The translations under genes were made by a program, and so were the position numbers. A model generated the notes under the pieces. It saw only the letters and a list, made by a program, of their open reading frames with translations. It was not told where the DNA came from and made no database searches. From Lineus longissimus (lineage: Eukaryota > Nemertea > Pilidiophora > Heteronemertea > Lineidae), in contig NC_088316.1 of assembly GCF_910592395.1 (NCBI RefSeq), forward strand, positions 10,912,001-10,976,000: a DNA stretch of 64,000 nt. The letters are read 5' to 3'. Below, one piece after another: positions 44,496 to 56,600 of this stretch. Within the stretch, counting starts at the first letter, position 1. Each line of letters starts with the position of its first letter.

Positions 44496-44601
44496 TTACT
44501 CGGATCTTGGCACCAGTTCATTCTTGACAGGCTCCAGGAACACATCAACGATATTCTCTACCATTTCCTTCAATTCCTTTTCGACCGATGCTTCATCCAG
44601 G
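44496..44601 (-). CDS. PGM2: PGM2 last exon
   Basis: Acceptor TCTCTTCGGCAG. It encodes the C-terminal helix ([20 protein letters not shown]) and ends at TAA. Confidence 0.88.
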
Positions 44602-47600
44602 CTGCCGAAGAGACAGAAGTTATTAACCATGGAACTACATACAGGGTACATTACTGTGCTTTTTGTCCAGTTGCAGCACCTGGACTTAATTATTTTTTCC
44701 ACTTCAGCACCCAGACAAGAAAGAAGTACCAAGAGATTTATGGAGCGGGTAACGGTTTCACTGTTAGTGTTGCAATGCCCAGACAGACTTTGCTGCCAAC
44801 CCGGACCAAACTGAAGTGAAGTATCCATTGCGTCTGAATATGGCCAAAGCACCCAACCAAAGATACATATTGTGGAGAACACTGACCTACTAGAGAAGTG
44901 TTGAAACTCACAGATCGGAAAAGGGATATACTTTTGGGTAGGAGGCCACGTAGTTTTAAAACCAGATGAGGTCAAATTTACAGAAATCTGAAGTTGTACA
45001 GAAAGAAGGAAATGAATCGGAGAGATCAATTTACCAGTCACATTTTGAAGAAAAAAAAATCCTTTCTTTGTTCAGGTTTTATTTATTTTGATGGATATTC
45101 TTTAATTTGGAATCCACATAAGATTGTCATCATCTTCGATGACTGCAGAACAGAAAATATTCGTGGCATAAATATTTGGCGGCATAAAATTTTCGCAAAA
45201 GCCGGGTGATGGACATATGCGCAGCAGAATATTTTTTCCATTGTCTTTTTCAGCCAAAACCTCCTTGTAGTTAATATGCACTGAAGTACGCCAGGAGTGT
45301 ACGTGTCTAGAGATAGTACATGTACATGTATACTCAAACCCACTGTCAACAGGTGTCAATCTATGGAGTTTTTAAGCCTATAGCAGACAAAGATGAGCAT
45401 TAATTAGGCAGAAGTCATTGAAGAGGAGTGTAATTTGTGTTTGTTAGGCTTAATTATGACACAGGCTAATCTCCAGGGTACACACTGTTTCTAATTAATC
45501 ACCTCTTGTATATATGTATATGGTTTACTAAGCTGAGATCAACATAGGGCCTAGCTGCATGCAATGCCTGTGGAAACATGGCAACAATGACATGGATTTA
45601 TTGCCAAATGGCAAGAGATTTTCGTGGCAGAATATTTTCGCAAGCATGACCTACTCGCGAAATTCATGAAAACATCCTGCACGCGAAATTTTTCTGTTCT
45701 TTAGTAGGAGTAAAAAACTCAGCAAAGCAACTCAGAAGAGGTTCCAAAGATAATCAGTTGTGGTACTTTATCAAGGCAACTGTTCTCATCCAAACTCTTC
45801 TTTTACGTTGCAATTTGGTTGCTTATCAAAGAAAATTCGAAAAGGTTTCTGGATCTGAATTCACAATACCAGCAGAGTAGTTTCATGGCGAGTTGTTTTT
45901 TTACACCTTTTCAAACAAAAATATTGAGTTAAAAAAAAATTAAAGACCTGAGCGTCTACCAGGACATAATCGGATCTACAAACATTATTGGGCGATCGTA
46001 ATGTAACTTACCTCGGAGGTGCCAAGTACTCTGTATAGTATTTCACTTTGGGTTCAGTGCCACTTGTTCTGATGGTTGCCACACAACCGTTTGCAAAGGT
46101 GAATGTAAGCATCTGACTGGATGAACTCACAGGAAGGCACTGCAAGAGAAACATGCCATGTCGCATTTGGGCCTTATGGAGTTATCCGCATGTTCATATA
46201 CATGTTGCTATGGTTGAGGGCTAAATTGTGACACCACTCCTACATCACTTGTATTGCCTCAGATATTCATAAATATGTTTGGAGCAAATAAAAGCTTTTA
46301 ACCGCCATTGTATGGAGAAAATCAAGGTTTTTGCATTACATTAGATGGACTTCACAAAATTTCTTTAAGCTTGATTATATTTTTGCCAAATTGACTTGTA
46401 TAATACTTGGTGTGATTGCTCAATAACACGCCAGGCAACTAGATACCCAATTCGGTGTGATTGGTCAAAACTGAGAGTAAACTTTCATTAAAAAATGCAT
46501 CAATTTCTTGGATAGATTTATGATATGCAATTGTGATATACTTGTATTCAGTCAGCAATTTATCTGAGGTCATATTGCAAAAATAATCACCAAATGGTTG
46601 AACATTTTGAAATCCACTTTTTCAGTAAGCTCAATTTATGGTAAATCTTAAGACAATGCTTTTCACAAACATTTTGTGCCATGAAAATATACACTTACTG
46701 CCTTGAGGTCATTTTCACTGCTGTCGTATCCTGTCATCAAGTCTCTCACATACTTGATCTCAAAACGCCCACATCTGCTCGGGTACTGAAAAAGAAAGAA
46801 TGTGCCCAGACATCCGATTTTTATAACGCTACTTCAGAACTCACCTTCAACGGAATCTGCTATAGATAAGTGTATAGAGTATTGAGAATGTTGAACATTA
46901 TAAAGCACTTTATAAGAAATAGCATTTAATAGGCTATTTCTTGAAAAGGTTAAGTGAACAAAGTTACACACTAAGATCAATTTTAATTAATGAAATAAAT
47001 TGGGAATTTTGGTGTTCCGTGATCTTTTGCAATGCAGACACTGAAAATTGAAGGCTTTCATACCAAACTTCAAGAACAAATTGAACTGATTTATTGATTG
47101 AGCTTTTGTATGAAATGAACTCTGTTATTCTAAGGTCACAACGGATTTATAGCCATAGTTCCACCTATCATTGTGACCTCTCTACATTCTGAACGAGTTC
47201 GCCTGGACATTTCATATTTAGTGTACAAGTGTATCAGGTGAATATCAAGGCCAAGTTCGATAATGGCTGATTTCGCACTCAAGATGGCCGACTGTCGGCC
47301 ATTTTGTTGTAAAACTTGCAAATGCCTTGTGACCTCTCTACATTCTGAACGAGTTCGCCTGGACATTTTATATTTAATATCAAGGCCAAGTTTCATAATG
47401 GCTGATTTCACACTCAAGATGGCCGACTGCCGGCCATTTTGTTGTAAAACTTGCAAATGCCTTGTGACCTCTCTACATTCTGAACGAGTTCGCCTAGACA
47501 TTGAATATTTGGTGTGCACGTGTATCGGGTGAATATCAAGGCCAGTTTCGATAATGGCTGATTTCGCATTCAAGATGGCCGACTGGCGACCATTTTGTTG

Positions 47601-50600
47601 TAAAACTTGGACATGCCTTGTGACCTCTCTACATTCTGAACGAGTTCACCTAGACATTTCATATTTGGTGCGCATGTGTATGGGGTGAATATCAAGGTCA
47701 AGTTCGATAATGGCTGATTTCGCATTCAAGATGGCCAACTGGCGGCCATTTTGTTGTTAAACTCGGAAATGCCTTGTGACCTCTCTTCATTCTGAAGGAG
47801 TTCACCTAGACATTTCATATTTGGTGTGCACGTGTATGGGGTGAATATCAAGGTCAGGTTCAATAATGGCTGATTTCGCATTCAAGATGGCCGACCTCTC
47901 TACATTCTGAATGAGTTCACTTGGACATTTCATATTTAGTGTGCACGTGTATGGGGTAAATATAAAGGCCAAGTTCGATAATGGCTGATTTCGCACTCAA
48001 GATGGCCGACTGGCGGCCATTTTGTTGTAATACTTTGCAATGCCTTTTGATCTCTCTACATTCTGAACGAGTTCACTTAGACATTTCATATTTGGTGTGC
48101 ACGTATGGGTTGAATATCAAGGTCAAGTTCGATAATGGCTGATTTCGCATTCAAGATGGCCGACTGCCGGCCGTTTTGTTGTAAAACTTGGAAATGCCTT
48201 TTGACCTCTCTACATTCTGAACGAGTTCACGTAGACATTTCTCGCTATAGAAATAGACTACCCAAAATGATAATAAAAGCCAATCCAATCATCAGCTTCC
48301 TTCTTTACTATTCTAGCCTATTCCATTCCATAACACTACAATCAACCTGATTTCACCAAAGTGCAGATATACTAGCGTTTGCCAGCAAACACGGTACCTC
48401 TAGTGTTCCAATGGGTGCGTTCAGGTGGCATTTTGTGCAAGAGAATTAGGTTAAAACTGTCAAAACGATCGTGTTATTTGGGAACTGTCAGACTGAGAAA
48501 TTTCGCGGGAATGTTTACAATGTTCACGCATGCGCAATACCGAGGCAACTACATCGCACCATCTTTCGCCGGATCTTAGAACTTGTAATTGCCATGTCTA
48601 TTCAGATTCCACCTATCAAAAAACCCGTGTTGAACACGGGTCTAAATTAGCCCCCGATTAGCCCCATCGAGCTCGATGGGGCTAACAGACACGGCGATTT
48701 GACACACGGGTCTTTTTAAGACACGGCAATTCATAGGTGTAAACGCAAAAGACATGGGGAGTTGATAGGTGGAAGTACGACTAATAACTGCTAATGATAA
48801 TCCCAAACTGTTACCTTTCCAGGGCCCTCTAAATTCCTTATTCTCTCAAATATCCGCTCAATAACTGGCTGATGATAGCACAGGAAATATGAATTGGAAG
48901 TTTTATGGATGCCATACCTGAAAGAACAGCAGGAAATATCAAATCAGAACATTCATTGGTAACTTTATGTCAATAAAGTGAGAAAATTGTATGTTTTCTC
49001 GACCAGACGTTTCTTTCATATAAGTTTCTGTGATCATCTAAGAAAACTGTCCAATGTGGTGCAATGGGGACATCACGTGCTGCCTTTAAATAATCATTAT
49101 ATTGCCTCTGACATGTCTGATGTATTCGACGGGTCAGTCTGACAGTGACACTACAATAGCTATTTTATCCACGGCACAACATTAGCCAGGATTAGCAGCC
49201 GCCCGACTCCGACTCCGAGTACGAGTACGAGTCAGAGTCGGATCCGCGCGCGAATGTTCAGTTTGATCGATTAGCAACGTCACGACTCCCGGTCAGAGTT
49301 GATCTCAGTTCCAGGTGTTTTACGTTAGATGGCGCTGCGAAACGTACACATAGCAGACGACGGAAACAATCAGCTGATCGGCAGTGATTTTCCTTTGATC
49401 GTGAATTAAACCAGTCATAGAGAAATGGCAGATTTTACTGAAGGGTTAGCTCTTTTGCTTGATGAGGACGATGATGATGATGATGTTCTGTTAGCGATGG
49501 CAGCCGCTGGAATGCTTGATGATATGTTTGATGATGAGGACCATAACTTTGGAAACCACTTGCAATAAAGGAGATTTTCTCCTGACAATTATACAAGGAG
49601 AGAGTTTAAGGAGTTTTTCCGGTTCGAAAAAGAACACTTCCCTCATCTTGTAGAGGCCCTTGCAATGCCTGACTTGATGTACACGCATCGCATGCACATC
49701 AATGTGCAAAAAAATCGCGAGAATGCCACCGAACAAAGATGCCCATACAGAGCACCCTTTTTCCACCAGAACTACATTGCTGGGCATCGACATATCCTTG
49801 AAAGCATTTACATTTAAAAATGATCAGGAAATACTCCGAATCTACGATGATAACAGAGAAATTTGCACTGGGAGCGCACTTACGAATAGAGGACGTCCAA
49901 CTCGGAGTTTACAAGCGAGTACGAGTGACCACTTGGGAAACCCCCGCACTGTTGATGACGTAAAGCGCAATGAAATGGCCAGGGCCATTGTGCTCACCTC
50001 ATGTGGAGGAAAGATGGATAAAGAGCATGGTATTGTGTCATGTAGTGTTAGGTTTGATGTAGGTCCAAGCAATTACAATTTCCCCAAAATGGCCAATTTA
50101 CATAACATTCGACCTCTGTGACCTTGAAAAGTAGGTCAAATCAAAGAAGACCCGGGTGACACATTGAATGGTTGTTAGAATTAGATGTACCTATGATATA
50201 AAATTGGTGCCAATCGGGCAAGTCATTACTAGGAATAATGGCATTTTGAAGAATTTAGGATTTGGCCCCCTCCTGGAGGCCAAACGGCAAATCAGATCGC
50301 ACCAAACTTCGGTACCTGAGATCATCTGACCAAGGGGTACATGTGTACTTAATTTGTGATCAATAGTCATTGCAGTTAAGAAACGTGCCATAGTTACGGC
50401 CTGACGGCGAATTTTACGCCATTTGACCTCTGTGACCTTGACAAGAAGGTCAAATTAAAAACCTGGGTGACATATACTGTATGGTGGTTAGATGTACCCA
50501 TGATATCAAATTGGTGGCAATCGGGCAAGAAGTTAAGGAATAATCACATTTTTAAGGTTTTTGGATTTTGCCCCCTGGTGGTCAAGTGGTGAATCATATT

Positions 50601-53600
50601 GGACCAAACTTCGGTCCCTGAGATCACCTGACTAAGGGGTAAATGTGTACCAAATTTGGTATCAATAGTCATTGCAGTTTAGAAACGTGCCATCGTTACA
50701 TCCTAACGGCCAATTTACACCATTTGACCTCTGTGACCTTGACAAGGAGGTCAAATCAAAAACCCGGAGGATATATGATGCACCTTTGCTAGAAGTACCT
50801 ACCATATTTTTTTCAAAATTTCCCGACTACTATTAAGGGAGATATTGCATATTTTCACTTTTAACGTTTGGCCCCCTGGTGGCCAAACCATGAAACGAAT
50901 CGGACCGAAACTTGGTCTCCAAGGTGTCATTACATAAGGGTACATGTGTACCAAGTTTCAACTCAATAGCTCTAACAGTTACGAAACGTGCCCTGCTAAC
51001 GGACGACGGACGACGACGACGACGACGACGACGGACGACGGACGCCACGGTATGGGATAAAAAGGGAATCACCTCGTACTCGGAGTCGGAGTCGGGCGTC
51101 TGCTAATCCTGTCTATTAAATCCTTCTTTTCAATAGCGATTACAAAGATGGGTACAAAAAAAATGTTGGATGCAACGAATATCGCCAGGCTGAATACTTT
51201 CATTAACTCTTTCATGTGATGATGATGTAATGCAATCCAATGTGTCAGTGCAGTGCATTGCATCATGAGACCGGTATTTTGGTCCCTCGTACTCGTAGCT
51301 AAATAATCTCGCAATGAACTGGAAGATCGGGCATCAAAGTGCAGGCCTTAACTTTTAAGGCGTGACATAACGCGCCTTAATTTAGAATGTGGGAAAAAGT
51401 TTGGGCCTAGCAAGCCAAGAAAAAATTAAGGTGAAAACTTTTTTGCTCACCTGCAAAATTTTGAGGACAAGGACTGAAAGTGAAGTGGCTGCCAAGACCC
51501 TCACAACAGCTGTTTACATCCGCAATTTCTGGCTTATCGTACAATTCCAGAGGCAAATTTTGGTCATTGGCCGAGAGTATATCTGTGGAATTGTTGGAAT
51601 TGAACACATACAACTACAATGTCAGGGGACAGATCAGACTCATGTTGTATTACACCCAAGTGGGTGAGGAACTTTGGCTTTGTACAGCACTTTTAAAACG
51701 GCCAGCTGGTTAACTTACTTGTTGTATAGCAGATTCAACTGCTGCGTCAGGGTGAGACCTCGTGCGTGAAGATATGTGGCACATTCGGCCATGCAGCTCA
51801 TGGCACTCACACCATCCTTGTCTAACACAACTGTACCACACATAAAGCCTGGAAACAAATGAAAAACATTACTCTAAAGCTGCTGTGAAGAAAGTGTAAT
51901 GAATGTGATGGCCAGGTACCATTATGCTTACCAGACTGAACTTCAGTTGATGATGTCACCTTGAGAGTGTCATCTTCAAAGTGTCAAGCTTATTAACCCT
52001 TTGACTGACGAATGTTTTTTTAAATGTTAAAATTTTCGTAACCTATTTTTAAGACTGTAGCTTGAAAAAGAGAAGTGTTAAATACCTCGAAACCTGATTG
52101 GCCATTGCAGTGTTAATAATTACTCTAAATTACACTGAACAGAGGAACTTCGGACAGAAGTGGGATAGGATACGAACCTATAGCTTCCTCAAATGCAAAG
52201 AGTACTTCCTTGCCCTCTTTTAGGAGCTCATGGGCGCGATTCCCCATCCATTTAAATCCTGTCAACGTTTCCTGAAAGAAAAGAAAGCTTCATTCTGAGA
52301 TTGAGGGAGTTTTATCTCATTTAATGACAAGAGCTCATTCTACAGTCAACATTGGTACGGATCTATTTTCCTCCGTAACTTAATTAGTATTCAAACACAA
52401 CAAAACGAGAAAAGAGCAAGGGAAGTTGCGGGCTATGTCTTTGGAAGAATTGAAAATTCAAATAATAAGCTAATGAATTTAAGTAGGCCATGCCACTACA
52501 TCAAAAGCGCTCCTAAATTTATTGAGAGCAATTGTTTGTTTGGTCCTTTTAACCCTTTGCCTACTGGCACTATCCACCTGGGACACTGAGGCATTTTTGG
52601 CATTTTTAAATGTTTTAGTAATAATTTTATTACAGTTTTTTAGGGGGTTTTGTATCGAAAACACCTATTGATCATTGACGGCAACTATTAGACCTTTCAA
52701 AAAAAATTTTTTTACATGACCTTCTGATCTAATGTCATGTGATCCAAGATGGCCACCGAAAAAAAAAATTCTCCTTATTTTAGGCGTATGAAGTCCTCCA
52801 GACTCAAAAAAAAAATTGCACATGTACAAAACAATTACATACTCTAGAATATGGTATTTTCTCATGAAGGTAAATAGTTTGGGACATTATTATTACATTT
52901 TTCAGATTTTTTGGGCCATTTGTGTGAATTAGGAATTTGGCTAAATTTCAGACTTTTTTGTCAAACTCTGTAAAAAAACAAAAAACAATGTATTTATTCA
53001 TAACTGTGTAACTTTTTATTTGAACTGATACAACTGGAACATAAACTGAACACAAAGCCTTACTTTATTTCATCTTAGCTGGCTTTGAACCCTTGACCCC
53101 CCCCCCCCTCCCCCACCCCCCATCATGCCTCCATCCAATGCCAAAGTCTTTCATCCAATGCCAAAGTCTTTTCAGGAGGATTTCAAAAGAATGGACTACA
53201 AGCAATTCAAGAGAGGAGAGCTCTTCATCAGTCTTCATCTAAATTGCTTAACAACTCAGCATAATCAATCTTTGTGTGAGAAATGCCTGTTGTAATGCTC
53301 GCCATTGTGTACTTCTACTGGCCGCCGAATGCATGTTCTGGCAGCACTGATCATAAGAATGGTTATGAAAGTTGTTAGCAGATGGCAACACTATGCATTC
53401 ACTTTTAGAACGCAACTGTATTAGACGCGTACCCGGTACGCATGACGTGTCCTGGGATAGCAAATTAGTGCGTATGGGGTACGCTCTACGTAGGCAAAGG
53501 GTTAAGGGAACCAAATCCTAGCGAACAAAGCCCTCATTTTTATAAATATTTGGCTTGAAATTGCCTGCATATGGAAACCTGATACTAATACTCCTCTGCC

Positions 53601-56600
53601 CTCTTTTCATAATCGGCAAACTGTAATCATGACTTAACCACACGATCTAACATACCTTGAAGGACACTTCAAACAGACCACCTTTTCTGTAATCCTATCT
53701 TACAAATGTTCCCTTTGGCCATATCATGTTAGGCGGTCACTTCAGTCCAGTATCATGTAATGTGGCCATTGCTAAGCGCAATAGACAATATTCCGTTAGG
53801 TCCAGTATCATCTAAGATAATCTTTACTTTAGTATCATCAAACATTGTCAACTACCCCACACACTAAAGCCTTTCCTTTATAGTTCAGTATCATGTAGCG
53901 TGATCACATGCCATTCACTGAAGATGATCCTCCCATTTATTTAGTCCAGTATCATTTGAATCTTTGTGTAAGTAGCATATAAAGGTGAGTACTCACCTCA
54001 AAAGAGAATCCCTCCTTTTCTGCCAGTGTCTTTAGAATCTTTGAGGAAACCGTACTGGACAACATGTAGACATCAGCTGCTGCAAGTGAAAATGAAATAA
54101 AATCAGGTGTTGTTACTCCTTTAACCCTTTGCCTACGTAATGCGTACCATGTACGCAGTAATTTGCTATCCCAGGACACGACACACGTACTAGGTAGGCC
54201 TAAAAATTGCGTTTTAAGTGAATGCATAGTACTGCCATCTGCTAACAACTTTCGTAACTACTCTAATGATTCGTGCTGCCAGTGGCGAGTACTCACAGTG
54301 TTTCTCACAGGTAAATGCAATTCTGGAAAAAGTGCTCTCGTGTCGGTGGGTAGTGGCTCAGTAGGCAAAGGTTTAAAGGGGTACGCCGTAAGTAATTACT
54401 GGTGGACCAATAAAATAGTAATGCAGTTATACACAATGCTGTTGTGCACTTATTACATAAACATATTTGCTGAAACTTGGTGTTAAAAGTGTTTGTATAA
54501 TATCCGTCTACACAATGACAGTACTGAAATTTGTTTTTAGTACATACTTAAGCAATTCAAATTTCAAATTCAAATATAAATTTCAAATTTTTAGCAAACG
54601 GAGTAGGCCTTTAATGATCATACTCCATATAATGTATGTCAATGCAGTGTCGCCACATTGATGTTCGGGTGGCTAGTTTTAGTAAGGACTATAAAGGAAA
54701 TTAAAGTTTCGGCAGAATTCAAGCACTGAGTTGCTATGATATGTTGGTTCCAGGGTTTCATGATAGTTGTCATGAAAAAGTTTGTTAATTGCCTTAGGAT
54801 TAAAAACATGACATGATTTTACTTTCAAACATGTTTTAAGGAAAGCTGGTCTGAACGAAAAGTATAAAACTCTTGGAATAAAGAGAAAGATTACCTGAAC
54901 AGAAGATCATCGGCACCAAACGCCAATACCGATGACATGAGTGCATAAAGTTCGACTGAGTTAATATGTGCTTCGATAATTTGGCACAGAAATTACGCCA
55001 TGGATTCTAATCAATGCAAACCGTGAACTTTTTGCAAGACTTTGTGCCATTTTTACAAATGCACTGTCAAAGGCAAACTGTGAATGCATTTATTATAATA
55101 TGAGTAAGAATCATGAATGCCACAAACTGGCTCAATGCAGCACGTGAGAAGAAAAATGTGTCAGGGATGCTGGCCCCACTATTAAAGTGGCAAATGTGCG
55201 ATCAATCTGAGGAAACCCCAGCGCCTAATATGGAACACAAGAGATACCACGAAGAAAAGGTGGTACTAATAGTAATGCAAATTTTACATTCAACTGTAAG
55301 GTATCTCACCCTTTTTAACTAGCGGCCAGAAGGTATATAACTACTGGTTAGGGATCTAGAGTTGGTGGGCCACGTAGAATTAGCGGAATGAGTGGAATAA
55401 GCTGAATGAGCGGATTCTGGGCTTCAATCACCTGGAAAAGCCAGTATTTGTCGCGATGATCGTCGCCTTGCCTGAACTCTGAAGACAAAAGGAGGTACGG
55501 TAATACTGCACTGCGCACGACTGAACTAAAATGTCCCTACAGACCAGGTTTCATACCCTCATTGTGAGTCATGGCTTAACGACTGTAAAAAGTGATTTTC
55601 AAATAATCTTTGTGGCGTATCGGACAAATTAAAACTTAATGAATTCATTAAGTTCCATTTTGTTTGAAACTATATCATATTTTGTACAGAATCTGCTCAT
55701 TCCGCTAATTCTACATGGCTGCCCAGACCTGTCCCAAACCAACATGTACTTTCCTTACCTGCTTCTTTGCCACTATTTCGATGACAGGTAAGCAACCACC
55801 AGCCAAACAATGCCCCAGTTTCATTTCCCGTAAAAACCTTCCAATCACCACTAAAAACAAAACAGAAATAGCTATCTTACTGTTCTAGTAAAAGATCACC
55901 TACACATACTAGTACAGATGCATGCATATTGTAAGCTGAAACTTTCAAAGCTTACAGGGGATATTGCACAACCAATGTTTCAGCCTACTTTTAACATTTT
56001 CTTGGGTGGTGAAAATGAACCTGCTCATTTCCTGTTTACAAGTCCGACGCAGGTCAGCAAGCTATAGATTCTACCTGATGAACATGTGAACAATAGGGCC
56101 TGCAATATGGTTCCATTCAGAAAGTCGCATTTGATGCATGATGCATCAACTGCGTTGACACAGACTGAGGTGCGGTAAGGGAAATATTTTGCTCGTAATA
56201 AGTGCACTTTAAATAAGAAATTTTTGAGTTTTTGGACTTTCCTTAGAGGTTTTAGTTCTTTTTTCTTTATTTTTAATGTTAGTAAGTTGAGGCCTGAGGC
56301 TGATTTTCATTATTGGTAAAAACGTTTTTCGGCGTTTGTATCTTCTTTTTGACAAAACAGCAAAACTCATCAGCAGGTGAGTATTCCAAGTAACATTGTT
56401 CTTAAAAATTTTATATTTGGCCTTTCTCCTGCCTCCCACCTCAACTGTGTCAGATGGAGTCCTACTCTGGATGACAACCCTTACCATTCACAATCATACC
56501 TTTTCAGATTTCCAATCAGGGCTCAAAGACTTAAAAAGAATCGACAAAAAGATATCACTGATTTTTTTTCAAATGATGAGAGTAAAATTGGGGTTTACCT

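Larger units (their letters stand above)
49187..51111. mobile_element. PIF/Harbinger element C, internally deleted, with a nested (GAC)n repeat
   Basis: Left end CAGGATTAGCAGCCGCCCGA followed by CTCCGACTCCGAGTACGAG. The right end is its reverse complement with one change (to 51,111), giving inverted repeats of ~40 bp. It contains the N-terminal piece of a Harbinger transposase and then, at 49,970-51,063, a (GAC)n-tailed repeat. The rest of the transposase and any second gene are deleted. A target duplication was not resolved. It sits in a PGM2 intron. Confidence 0.7.

Noticed and set aside
47136-47573. 145-residue antisense frame with repeated [17 protein letters not shown]
   Set aside because: It is the translation of the intronic tandem repeat. 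It follows the repeat period and has no independent support.
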